From Saccharibacillus sp. JS10 (GTDB taxonomy: Bacteria; Bacillota; Bacilli; Paenibacillales; Paenibacillaceae): DNA of 64,000 nucleotides. Positions 41,325 to 49,627 of the stretch are shown one piece after another. A model generated the notes under the pieces. It saw only the letters and a list, made by a program, of their open reading frames with translations. It had not been told where the DNA came from and made no database searches. Both the position numbers and the translations under genes were made by a program. Every line of letters begins with the position of its first letter. Position 1 is the stretch's first letter. The stretch lies in contig NZ_JANFNS010000002.1 of the NCBI RefSeq assembly GCF_024436065.1, positions 793,345 through 857,344 of the forward strand, in the 5' to 3' direction.

Positions 41325-42527
41325 TTAATCTTTTGCGCCGTAATTGCCGTTTTTCGTATAGCGGTTCGAAGCGTTCCACAGCAGATATTCATCGACATTC
41401 ATATCCGCCATCGCTTTGATTTGAGCATCGACTTCGGCTTTGCCGTATTTTGTATAATGCCCGCTGCCGAGCCAGCTTGCCGTAAAGTCTTGAATCCACG
41501 GACGCACGATCGGGCGCTGCGATTCATCTTCGATCTCGTCAAGCTTTTTGAACGTATCGACCATCGATCCTTTGATCGTCACATACGGTTCTCTGTCTGG
41601 ATCTTTCGCTCCAAACCAACCGGTTGAGTAGTGACTCGGATAGACCATCGGAGCGATAACGTCGACGTTTTCCGAAATTTTCGTAAAGTCTTGTCCGATT
41701 CCGTCTGCAGCAGGAACCGACGCCGCATAACCGAAGATATCGACCGAGACGCGAACGCCGAGCGGAGCGAGTTCTTTACGTGCGTATTGCACAAACTCGG
41801 ATACCGCTTCGGTACGCGTCGAATCTGTTTTTTCATAAATCAACTCGTCGGCACGTTTTTCAAAACCTTCTGCGAAACGTACATAGTCGAACTGGATTTC
41901 TTTGAAACCAAGCGCTGCCGCTTCTTTGGCAATATCGACGTTGTAATCCCAGACTTCTTTGCTATATGGGTTCACGAAAGCGTCGCCGCCGCCATTTTTC
42001 CATACCGAGCCGTCTTTATTCGTAAACGAAAGTTCAGGATGATTTTGAGCCAAGATCGTATCTTTGAATACAACGATACGAGCGATCGGGTAGACGTTGT
42101 GTTTTTTCAGTCTGTCCATTAAAGCATTGATATCCGGAATAAATTTTTGCGCCGTACCCATTTTGAGCAGCTCTTTATTTTCTGTCTTGTACGTTATGTA
42201 TCCCAAGTCATCTTTAATATCGATAACCATTGAATTCAGACCCGTATTATCCAGTAAATCAAGCAATTCCGTCATACGCGAACCGCCTGCGCTATAGGCT
42301 GTTACATAGATGCCTTTGACTTTCGGAGCATCCGGTTGAGGATCGATTTTGACGGGAGGGTTGTTTGCATCGATCACGACACTATCTTTTTGCGCCGTTA
42401 GCGTGCTCAGGTTCCAAGCCGATTCCACCGCGACCGTAATTGGGTTGGCTTGAATCGGTGCAACGGGTGCGCTTTCAGGGTTGTGACTGCTTACAGTGAG
42501 CGCTAAAAGGCTCCATAAAATATCCAT
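41325..42527 (-). CDS. Putative glycoside hydrolase, DUF4015 type
   Basis: 400 residues with a short hydrophobic N-terminus (possible signal segment, LWSLLALTV), a Pro-rich linker and a TIM-barrel domain from about residue 70: KGIYVTAYSAGG, NSMVIDIKDDLGYITY, EVWDYNVDIAKEAAALGFKEIQFDYVRF, DIFGY, DVIAPMVYPSHYS and VDEYLLWNASNRY. This matches DUF4015 (GH13-like barrel). The paired acidic residues QFDYVRF and DIFGY could be catalytic. The polysaccharide substrate is unknown; probably envelope-associated. Confidence 0.85.
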   Translation of the reverse strand: MDILWSLLALTVSSHNPESAPVAPIQANPITVAVESAWNLSTLTAQKDSVVIDANNPPVKIDPQPDAPKVKGIYVTAYSAGGSRMTELLDLLDNTGLNSMVIDIKDDLGYITYKTENKELLKMGTAQKFIPDINALMDRLKKHNVYPIARIVVFKDTILAQNHPELSFTNKDGSVWKNGGGDAFVNPYSKEVWDYNVDIAKEAAALGFKEIQFDYVRFAEGFEKRADELIYEKTDSTRTEAVSEFVQYARKELAPLGVRVSVDIFGYAASVPAADGIGQDFTKISENVDVIAPMVYPSHYSTGWFGAKDPDREPYVTIKGSMVDTFKKLDEIEDESQRPIVRPWIQDFTASWLGSGHYTKYGKAEVDAQIKAMADMNVDEYLLWNASNRYTKNGNYGAKD

Positions 42528-42783
42528 TGATGTATTCTCTCCCTCTTATGTACATGATTCTTGGCTGCCCAGCCTCTACCCAGTATAGCCTTTTTCTTAA
42601 TCAAGTGAAGCAACAAATTTGTCACGAAATGGCTAAAAGGCATTTCTGCAACCTTTAACCTTCCGTTGAAGTGGCGAAACAGCAAGTTACAAATGCAGAC
42701 TTACGTCTACACATAGGTAGGGCCGCCCTTTCCCGAAGGAATCGAGCGGCCTATGGAGAAAACTTTTACAAGGTTCAAGCGAC
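42528..42783. other. Intergenic stretch with a GC-rich hairpin
   Basis: AGGGCCGC (42719-42726) pairs with GCGGCCT (42746-42752) behind the small gene at 42784, without a T-run. The remainder holds the glycosidase-like gene promoter; no gene is seen. Confidence 0.4.
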
Positions 42784-42978
42784 TTAATGTAAAACTTCCG
42801 GCGACTGGTGCTCCAAGATGCTGTGGTGAATAATGTCAAGTGCGTCGTCGGCTTCCAGAATGCCCAGGCCGTCACGAAGGACGATCACGGAATCCAGCTC
42901 TTGCTGCTTCAAGAAGGAAAGCATGTCAGGGTACCATTTCATCACGATTTGTTCAAGTTTTACGGCTTCCATTTCCAT
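42784..42978 (-). CDS. Hypothetical protein, 64 aa
   Basis: ATG 42978 follows AAAGGGTG; the longer frame from 43014 has no ribosome site. Soluble, acidic and helical (AVKLEQIVMKWYPDMLSFLKQQELDSVIVLRDGLGILEADDALDIIHHSI). Amphipathic pattern suggests a small helical regulator or partner protein. No family recognised. Confidence 0.55.
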   Translation of the reverse strand: MEMEAVKLEQIVMKWYPDMLSFLKQQELDSVIVLRDGLGILEADDALDIIHHSILEHQSPEVLH

Positions 42979-43164
42979 AGTCGTCACCCTTTCTATTCCG
43001 GAATCGTGTGTCATTGTCTGACTCGAATACCTGAGAAAAGCTAACCTTGCACTATCTATGAAGCTGAAGGCGTGTTGCTTGTAAAACCGGCGCGCCGCAG
43101 AGCACGCAGGATGTGGTACGGGGTTATTATATCACATCGCGTTTGGATTCGCGAAAATGCTTGG

Positions 43165-43297
43165 TGCGGGGAGAGAAGGCGGAGCGGGAAATTCGTTTAA
43201 AACGCTGCTTAACCCGGAAAGGAGTAGGAAAATTCGAGAAGCAACTTTCCAGGTTCAAAGGCGTTTTTCACTGAATTTCCCGCTCCGCTCCCACGCA
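43165..43297. repeat. Long imperfect palindrome, copy 2
   Basis: Arms 43165-43205 and 43261-43297 share GGAGCGGGAAATTC and AAAACGC in inverted order, with an inner AACCCGGAAAG/CTTTCCAGGTT hairpin. Read on the minus strand it carries ACGCCTTTGAA and a diverged form of the loop found in copies 1 and 3. Confidence 0.65.
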
Positions 43298-43436
43298 CCG
43301 AAGTCGCGCATCCCTATTTGAAGAGATCTAATAATCGAAGATTATTATTGGTTCTTTAAGGTTTTTTCTTTTTTTCTCTACACAAAAAAAGAAAGCGCCC
43401 GCGAGGGTCGCTTTATAGAAGCTGCTGAAAGCCAGC

Positions 43437-43567
43437 GGAGGGTTAAAGGCAGTGGAGGAATGGAATGTTCGCCTTTGAATTCGGGAAATCCCCTTGAAAG
43501 GATTCTACAAAATAAAATTTCCCGAATTCAACAAGCGACCGAAACGCCTTTAACCCGCAGCGCCTCC
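43437..43567. repeat. Long imperfect palindrome, copy 3
   Basis: Outer arms GGAGGGTTAAAGGC and GCCTTTAACCCGCAGCGCCTCC; inner arms GAATTCGGGAAAT (43477-43489) and ATTTCCCGAATTC (43517-43529). It shares GTTCGCCTTTGAA and TTCAACAAGCGACCGAAACG with copy 1. Confidence 0.7.
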
Positions 43568-43603
43568 CAGCACCCACCTAACTCTATCCGACAAACTTCC
43601 CAC

Positions 43604-44434
43604 TTAAACGGAGCGCTTGCGGAACGACCCCATTACACCGACCGTTTCCACGATATTGACGAAAGCATTAGGATCGGCTTCTTTAATGATCCGTTTAAGT
43701 TCGGCAAGTTCGTAACGCGTCGTCACCGTCATCAGCATGTCTTTTTTAGCGTGAGAAAAAGCACCTTCGGCAGGAATACGCGTCACGCCGCGCTCGATCT
43801 GAAGCAATCGCTCCAACAATTTTTCGGTATCGCTCGAAATAATAAACAACGTCACTTTCGTATGACTGACGTGAATCATATCGACGACTTTACCGGTAAT
43901 GTAGATCGATACCATAGAGAGCAGCGCCAAATTCCAATCATTTTGCAAATAACCCATCGCCAAGATCACGAGCGCGTTCAAAGCCACGAGCACACTGCCG
44001 ACCGGGAAATCGCGGTAACGCGTCACGATCGAACCGAGAATATCGAAGCCGCCGCTCGATCCGCCTACGCGGAACGAAATCCCCGCACCGACGCCTACTA
44101 AGATGCCGCCGAACACCGAAGACAAGATCGGGTCGTTTGCGACCATACGCTCAGGTACGATTGCGATTAGCGCGGTTACGGCTGCTACGGATACGATGCT
44201 CAGCAAAATAAAGCGGCGTCCCAGCAGGAACCAGCCTGCGATCAGCATCGGGACGTTATACACAAAGTACAAAATTCCGATGGAAAGTGGCGTGAAATAA
44301 CCGGTTAACATCGATAATCCCGACACGCCGCCACTTAGCAATTGATGCGGAATTAAAAATAAATTGAAGCCTGCGGCTATCAGCAAAGCACCGATAACCG
44401 TCGTCATAATATGACCGATACGAATAAACAACAC
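43604..44434 (-). CDS. YitT-family membrane protein (DUF161 plus DUF2179)
   Basis: 276 residues from GTG 44434 with AGGAG six bases upstream. Five membrane helices carry the YitT signature blocks FLIPHQLLSGGVSGLSMLTGYF and GGSSGGFDILGSIV; the C-terminal ~80 residues (ISSDTEKLLERLL ... TRYELAELKRIIKEADPNAFVNI) form the DUF2179 domain. Function is not established. Upstream lies the cshA leader in divergent orientation. Confidence 0.88.
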   Translation of the reverse strand: MLFIRIGHIMTTVIGALLIAAGFNLFLIPHQLLSGGVSGLSMLTGYFTPLSIGILYFVYNVPMLIAGWFLLGRRFILLSIVSVAAVTALIAIVPERMVANDPILSSVFGGILVGVGAGISFRVGGSSGGFDILGSIVTRYRDFPVGSVLVALNALVILAMGYLQNDWNLALLSMVSIYITGKVVDMIHVSHTKVTLFIISSDTEKLLERLLQIERGVTRIPAEGAFSHAKKDMLMTVTTRYELAELKRIIKEADPNAFVNIVETVGVMGSFRKRSV

Positions 44435-44541
44435 TCACCACTCCTGAAAATAAAATGAAAATCTAAGAACAAAAATGAAAACGATGAAAAAATGTGACAA
44501 ATCTTTGAAAGGTTTACTGGCTTTTTTATAGTCACTTATGC

Positions 44542-44839
44542 TATAATGATTTAGATGTTCTTGAGTAGATCTTTCTCGTTTCCGTAACCCTCCATGGCTG
44601 AACGGAAGAATTACGAGTTAAAGGATAAACGGTATATAATATAGCTTCAGCTTTTCAGCTTCGGCATTTGAAGAAGCTCCTCCCTTGTCCAAGTCAGTGT
44701 TCGGAAAACTTGGTATTGTCAGCATATGAGGAACCCTTCGGTTATCGATCGGTTGCGGCTACTTAAGAATACAGAATACGAAAGCGACTTGTCCACAGAG
44801 AAGTGGCAGCTCGCCCACAATAAAAGGAGCATGAATATA
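44542..44839 (+). promoter_or_regulatory. Extended -10 promoter and ~285-base leader of cshA
   Basis: TATGCTATAAT (TATAAT at 44542-44547) is an extended -10 element with a weak -35. The gene starts almost 300 bases later. The leader holds CCAAGT/ACTTGG and AGCTTC/GAAGCT hairpins. Long structured leaders are known on cold-inducible helicase genes. Confidence 0.55.
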
Positions 44840-46417
44840 TTGGCAAATTTTGTAGACTTTGATTTAGAACCAAAGGTACTTCAAGCAATCACGGAAATGG
44901 GCTTCGAGGAAGCTACTCCGATTCAATCGCAGGCGATTCCGATCGCCCTGAGCGGAAGCGACATGATCGGTCAAGCACAAACAGGTACAGGTAAAACAGC
45001 TGCATTCGGTATTCCGATGATCAGCAAAATCGCACGTGAAGAAGAAAAAATCTCGGCACTCGTTATGGCACCGACTCGCGAACTCGCGATTCAAGTTGCT
45101 GACGAAATCGAGAAATTGGCACGTTTCAAAGGCCTTCGTTCTTTGGCAATCTATGGTGGACAAGATATCGTTCGCCAAATTCGCGCTTTGAAAAGAAAGC
45201 CACAAATCATCATCGGTACACCAGGACGTTTGCTTGACCATATCAACCGTAAAACGATCAAACTCGATGATGTTCAAACGGTTGTATTGGACGAAGCGGA
45301 CGAAATGCTCGACATGGGCTTCATGGACGATATCCAATCGATCCTGAAACTCGTTCCAGAAGAGCGTCAAACGTTGCTCTTCTCGGCAACAATGCCAGCT
45401 AACATCAAGCGTCTGGCTGAACAATTCTTGAAAAACCCGCAACATGTATCGGTAATCCCGAAACAAGTTAGCGCTCCGTTGATCGATCAGGCTTATATTG
45501 AAGTGCCTGAGCGTCAAAAATTCGAAGCATTGACTCGTCTGATCGATATGGAATCGCCGGAACTTGCGATCTTGTTCGGACGTACAAAACGTCGCGTTGA
45601 CGAATTGGCAGAAGCTCTGCAAAAACGTGGATATTCCGCTGACGGTCTGCACGGTGACCTTTCGCAGAACCAACGTGATGCGGTTATGCGTAAATTCCGC
45701 GACGGCAGCATCGAAGTGCTTGTAGCTACAGACGTAGCAGCACGTGGTCTGGACGTATCGGGCGTATCGCACGTTATCAACTTCGACCTTCCACAAGATC
45801 CGGAAAGCTACGTTCACCGTATCGGTCGTACCGGTCGTGCAGGTAAAGAAGGTAAAGCATGGTCGTTCGTAACACCACGCGAATTGGATCACTTGAACTT
45901 CATCGAGCGTGTAACACGCCACAAAATCGCACGTAAACCGCTCCCAACAATGAGCGAAGCGATTGAAGGCAAACAACGCATCTTGGCTGAACGTTTGCTT
46001 GAAGTGGTACAAGATGGTGAACTGAACGAATATAAAGCAATCGCGATTCAAATGTTGGAACAATTCGATTCCGTAAACTTGTTGTCGGCAGCGATGAAAT
46101 TGATGACTGGCGAGAAAAAAGACGCGAAGATCGAATTGACTCCGGAAGATCCGGTTCGCGCAAAACGTCGTAAACCTTCGGGTAGCTACGGCGGCGGACG
46201 CAGCGGTGGCGGATACAAAGGCGGTAGCGGCGGTTATAAAGGTGGCTACAAAGGCGGAAGCACAGGTGGACGCAGCGGTGGTTACCAAGGGAACCGCAGC
46301 AGCAACGGAACTGGCGGATACAAAGGTTCCAAAGAAGGCGGATACCAAGGTCGCGGAGGCAAATCTTCGTACCAAGGCGATCGTCCAGCTCCAAAACGCG
46401 ATAATTTTGAAGGATAA
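44840..46417 (+). CDS. cshA: DEAD-box ATP-dependent RNA helicase
   Basis: 525 residues. TTG 44840 is chosen because it gives the family N-terminus ANFVDFDL and has AAAGGAG 11 bases before; ATG 44831 is only two bases from that site. Motifs: [40 protein letters not shown], and [10 protein letters not shown]. The last ~80 residues are Gly/Arg/Tyr/Lys repeats (GGYKGG), an RNA-binding disordered tail. CshA works in mRNA decay and ribosome assembly, especially in the cold. Confidence 0.95.
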   Translation: MANFVDFDLEPKVLQAITEMGFEEATPIQSQAIPIALSGSDMIGQAQTGTGKTAAFGIPMISKIAREEEKISALVMAPTRELAIQVADEIEKLARFKGLRSLAIYGGQDIVRQIRALKRKPQIIIGTPGRLLDHINRKTIKLDDVQTVVLDEADEMLDMGFMDDIQSILKLVPEERQTLLFSATMPANIKRLAEQFLKNPQHVSVIPKQVSAPLIDQAYIEVPERQKFEALTRLIDMESPELAILFGRTKRRVDELAEALQKRGYSADGLHGDLSQNQRDAVMRKFRDGSIEVLVATDVAARGLDVSGVSHVINFDLPQDPESYVHRIGRTGRAGKEGKAWSFVTPRELDHLNFIERVTRHKIARKPLPTMSEAIEGKQRILAERLLEVVQDGELNEYKAIAIQMLEQFDSVNLLSAAMKLMTGEKKDAKIELTPEDPVRAKRRKPSGSYGGGRSGGGYKGGSGGYKGGYKGGSTGGRSGGYQGNRSSNGTGGYKGSKEGGYQGRGGKSSYQGDRPAPKRDNFEG

Positions 46418-46574
46418 TCAATAATGAAGAAAAGGAGGCGGCGCAGTCATGCGTCGTCTTTTTTGTGCGATCATTTCGAAAGCCTTTTTGATAACAGTGG
46501 TTTTTCAGACCGACAATCGGTATAATTGAACTAGCTAAGCTGAGTACGATTTGATTTTTGAGGAGGAATACCTG

Positions 46575-47348
46575 TTGGAATTTAGGGGGCTTACAGGGGG
46601 CATTTACCGTTTAACAGAGTGGATCATGCGTCTTTCAGGGACGAATTTGCTTTGGGTATTATGTTCATCACCGTTTTTATTTATTTTGTATATGCGACTT
46701 GCGATTGATCCACAGTATGTGAATGAAGCATTATTGCTGAATTGGGTATTGGGAGTTCTGGCACCGATTACATTATTCCCTGCGACGTCGGCGATGTTCA
46801 CCGTGACGCGCAAATGGGTAATGGGCGAACCGGATATCAAAATTTTCCGTACTTATTTTAGAGGATACAAAGAAAACTACAGACAAAGTTTGGTTGGCGG
46901 TATTTTCTATACGCTGCTGTTTGTCGTCATGTATGTAGATATTACGGTATATATGGTGCAGTTCCGTAATATGCAGTTGTTCGGCATCTTGATGCTGATC
47001 TTGATGATTTTGCTATTCGTATCGCTGTTTAACTTCTTCTCGATGGTTGCTCATTACCATATGAAGATCGGCGGTATTTTGAAAAATGCGATTTTGCTGA
47101 CGTTGCTTCGTCCAATCCGCGTATTCTCGACATTGGTTGGAGCAATCGCCGTCTTTTATATTTGCTGGACTTATATGCCTGTATTGTTTGTGATTTTCGC
47201 AGGTAGCGTGATTTCTTGGTTCGCTTTCCTTAACTTCTACGCGACATTCCAAAAGATGCAAGATCAAGCGAAAAAGCGCGAAGAAGAACAAAGCGGAGAA
47301 GAACCTCCAGAGTTGATTGATTTGGATAAAGAGAAAAAAGGCAAATAA
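46575..47348 (+). CDS. YesL-family (DUF624) membrane protein
   Basis: 257 residues from TTG 46575 with AGGAGG ten bases upstream. Five to six membrane helices; LEFRGLTGGIYRLTEWIMRLSGTNLLWVL and SAMFTVTRKWVMGEPD are typical of DUF624/YesL proteins, often near carbohydrate-uptake genes, though not here. The charged C-terminal tail (KKREEEQSGEEPPELIDLDKEKK) is cytosolic. Function is unknown. Confidence 0.82.
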   Translation: MEFRGLTGGIYRLTEWIMRLSGTNLLWVLCSSPFLFILYMRLAIDPQYVNEALLLNWVLGVLAPITLFPATSAMFTVTRKWVMGEPDIKIFRTYFRGYKENYRQSLVGGIFYTLLFVVMYVDITVYMVQFRNMQLFGILMLILMILLFVSLFNFFSMVAHYHMKIGGILKNAILLTLLRPIRVFSTLVGAIAVFYICWTYMPVLFVIFAGSVISWFAFLNFYATFQKMQDQAKKREEEQSGEEPPELIDLDKEKKGK

Positions 47349-47373
47349 TTTTGGATAAAAAATGGGAGTGGCG

Positions 47374-47402
47374 TTTACAAAGAAAGACGTTAGCGCTATA
47401 AT
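47374..47402 (+). promoter_or_regulatory. Consensus sigma-A promoter of the ncRNA
   Basis: TTTACA, 17 bases, TATAAT. Start of transcription is predicted near 47409, with no open reading frame of coding quality behind it. Confidence 0.85.
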
Positions 47403-47408
47403 AACTCT

Positions 47409-47595
47409 ACATCCTGCGATGTACGTTGCGGTATTTCGTTGTTTTGAACCAATGAATAAGTCTCGGGAGATCTATATTAGTCGCCGCGATGAAATGCCCT
47501 GTCTATATGACTTGGGGACTTCAAAGCCCGTCTTGCGGTCACCCACCTGCGATAGCAGGTTCGAGACAATGTTGCCGTACGGCAGAGCGGGATCC
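47409..47595 (+). ncRNA. ssrS: Probable 6S RNA
   Basis: About 187 bases between a consensus promoter and a terminator. The ends pair: ATCCTGC (47411-47417) with GCGGGAT (47587-47593), then GTACG with CGTAC after an internal loop. The long hairpin with a large central bulge and the GGGGACTTCAAAGCCC and CACCTGCGATAGCAGGT hairpins fit the 6S fold, which sequesters the sigma-A RNA polymerase. No coding potential of quality is present. The family assignment rests on fold and length, not on a covariance search. Confidence 0.6.
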
Positions 47596-47657
47596 TTACT
47601 TTTCCAATATCGGATTTCGCATATAGTATCAGTTGCAATTGATTTGTTCCAAAAGGG

Positions 47658-47707
47658 AAAAAGCGTTCTTGGCTCGGGAAAATTCCTGACACAAGAACGC
47701 TTTTTTT
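47658..47707 (+). terminator. Terminator downstream of the ncRNA
   Basis: AAAAAGCGTTCTTG pairs with CAAGAACGC and is followed by seven T. It lies ~60 bases after the closing stem, so it may end a precursor. Confidence 0.85.
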
Positions 47708-47787
47708 GCTGTGTTTTTCTTTTGTTCTGAATCGAACAATGCTAAACTAGAAAGTAGAATGAAGGTAACGTCAAAGGAGGAAAGATT

Positions 47788-48180
47788 TTGTCGGTTAAAC
47801 GTACATTGGTCGGACTCTTTCGTAGCCAAGAAGGCACGAGTGATCGCGCGACCGATCCCAAAATGAAAACGAGATACTACAGCCTTTCTAGAGATAGAGC
47901 TTGGGAAGAAGTCAGTTCCACTCTGAAAAAAATCCCCGGCTACAAAGTGCTGCATGAAGTACCTAGCGTCGGTGAAATCATTTTGGAGAAGCGCACAAAG
48001 TTTGGCAGAACGATGGACATTACCGTTTCGGTATTGGCAGTCGGCCCTGTAAAAAGTGCGGTCGATATTTATTCGGCTTCACGTGGTTCGTTAGGCGATC
48101 TGGGTGCAAATTATCGGACGATTATCAGTTTGTTTACGATTTTAGATAAAAAATTAGCATCTCATAAAACGACTGGTTAA
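47788..48180 (+). CDS. DUF1499-like protein
   Basis: 130 residues from TTG 47788 with AAAGGAGG. The DUF1499 core is visible: SLSRDRAWEEVSSTLKKIPG, DITVSV and the terminal SASRGSLGDLGANYRTI. It looks like a small cytosolic beta-alpha protein with an unknown ligand. Followed by a strong terminator, so it is monocistronic. Confidence 0.7.
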   Translation: MSVKRTLVGLFRSQEGTSDRATDPKMKTRYYSLSRDRAWEEVSSTLKKIPGYKVLHEVPSVGEIILEKRTKFGRTMDITVSVLAVGPVKSAVDIYSASRGSLGDLGANYRTIISLFTILDKKLASHKTTG

Positions 48181-48207
48181 CTGAAGATTTTTTTGCTTAT
48201 GTATGTA

Positions 48208-48252
48208 AGCGTACCCGCTCTATGAATTTCCGTGAGCGGGTACGCTTTTTTT
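48208..48252. terminator. Terminator between DUF1499 and tpx
   Basis: AGCGTACCCGCTC pairs exactly with GAGCGGGTACGCT and is followed by seven T; convergent tpx ends just beyond. Confidence 0.92.
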
Positions 48253-48277
48253 GATCGAATCAGGTTGAAGTTAGCGA

Positions 48278-48796
48278 TTACAGAAGAGCTTTAACCGCTG
48301 CGATCGCTTGCTCGTAGTTCGGATGTTCGCTCATTTCTTTCAGATACTCGATATACGTAATGCGGTTATCGGCATCCAGAACGAAAATTGCACGCATATC
48401 CAGTTGCAACTCTTCGATCAATACGCCATAAGCTTCGCCGAAAGAACGTGCTTTGTAATCAGACAAAGTCACGACTTGATCGACACCTGCGGCTCCGCAC
48501 CAACGTGCTTGAGCGAACGGCAGATCGACGCTGACTGTGATGATCACTACATCTTCGCCAAGATCAGCAGCTTCGGTATTGAAGCGACGTGTTTGCGCAT
48601 CGCAAGTCCCTGTATCGAGCGAAGGTACGACACTGATCAATTTGATTTTGCCGGAGAAGTCGCTTAACGATGCTTCTTCCACCAGGTTGCGGTTCAATTT
48701 GAAGTCCGGTGCAGTGTCGCCGACTTGAAGTTCAGGACCGATGAGGGTGATCGGATTGCCTTTGAATGTTGCGACGCCAGTTCGTTGATTTGCCAT
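48278..48796 (-). CDS. tpx: Thiol peroxidase (Tpx, atypical 2-Cys peroxiredoxin)
   Basis: 172 residues, full length. Peroxidatic Cys65 in SLDTGTCD and resolving Cys100 in RWCGAAG. It reduces hydrogen peroxide and organic peroxides using thioredoxin in the cytoplasm. ATG 48796 has AAGGAGG. Divergent from the rhomboid gene. Confidence 0.97.
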   Translation of the reverse strand: MANQRTGVATFKGNPITLIGPELQVGDTAPDFKLNRNLVEEASLSDFSGKIKLISVVPSLDTGTCDAQTRRFNTEAADLGEDVVIITVSVDLPFAQARWCGAAGVDQVVTLSDYKARSFGEAYGVLIEELQLDMRAIFVLDADNRITYIEYLKEMSEHPNYEQAIAAVKALL

Positions 48797-48914
48797 AGGT
48801 AAAGAACCTCCTTAAGTGTTGGTGCAAATGGGATTTTGGATTTTCCCGTACGTTTTCATTATAATGTGTATAATCGATTCTTTGCAAAAAAAGAGGTTAG
48901 AAAAGGGGAAAATC

Positions 48915-49562
48915 ATGATTTTTGTTCGGTACGAAAAATGGAATCAATATCTGAAGTTTTATCCGGTTACGACAGTACTGGTACTGATCAATATCATTAT
49001 GTTTATCGTATTGGCTTTTAATGGAGCATATAGCCGGGACGCTTCAGGCGTTATTTTGCTTCAATACGGAGCTTTATCCAATGTAGTCGGAGTTCCCGGC
49101 ATTGATCATGTCGACTCGCCGTGGCGTTACTTAACTTCCGTGTTTTTACATGGCGGATTTGAGCATTTACTGTTTAACTGTTTTGCGATTATTGTCTTTT
49201 TACCGCCGCTTGAACGATTGCTTGGTCATATCCGGTATGCGATTCTGTATTTGGGAAGCGGCATTATTGCGAATGTGATCAGTATGGGGTATTACGATCG
49301 AATCGGAGAGTTCTTTATTTCGGTTGGGGCTTCGGGTGCGATCTACGGAGGTTACGGAGCCTTTTTGTACCTGGCTTTGTTCCAACGTAACAAGATGGAT
49401 AAAGCCTCCAGACAAACGGTATATATTTTGCTTGTGATGGGTCTTATCCTAAGCTTCGCAACGCCGAACGTGAATATTTCAGCGCATATTGGCGGCGCGA
49501 TCGCCGGGTTCTTTTTATACGGCTTGCTTGTTCGTTTGCCGATCGGCAAAAAAGTTGGATAG
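48915..49562 (+). CDS. Rhomboid-family intramembrane serine protease
   Basis: 215 residues from ATG 48915 (AAGGGG upstream). Six membrane helices. The catalytic Ser is in GASGAIYG (about residue 141) and the His in SAHIGG (about residue 191); the loop residues HGGFEHLLFNCFA are also typical. It cleaves membrane-protein helices; the substrate is unknown. Confidence 0.92.
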   Translation: MIFVRYEKWNQYLKFYPVTTVLVLINIIMFIVLAFNGAYSRDASGVILLQYGALSNVVGVPGIDHVDSPWRYLTSVFLHGGFEHLLFNCFAIIVFLPPLERLLGHIRYAILYLGSGIIANVISMGYYDRIGEFFISVGASGAIYGGYGAFLYLALFQRNKMDKASRQTVYILLVMGLILSFATPNVNISAHIGGAIAGFFLYGLLVRLPIGKKVG

Positions 49563-49573
49563 TCAGAGTAAAC

Positions 49574-49612
49574 AAAACCCGCTTTCTTCATTAGAAGAGA
49601 GCGGGTTTTTTA
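49574..49612. terminator. Terminator between rhomboid and GGDEF genes
   Basis: AAAACCCGCT pairs with AGCGGGTTTT (loop TTCTTCATTAGAAGAG forms inner TCTTC/GAAGA pairs) and is followed by T-run; both genes converge here. Confidence 0.88.
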
Positions 49613-49627
49613 ATGTAAACTTTTATT

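Noticed and set aside
44864-46375. 503-codon minus-strand frame opposite cshA
   Set aside because: It is the antisense shadow of a well-conserved DEAD-box helicase; the product is Cys/Phe/Val-rich without domains.
47362-47730. 122-codon frame across the ncRNA
   Set aside because: It begins upstream of the consensus promoter, crosses the closing stem and the terminator and has no family resemblance.
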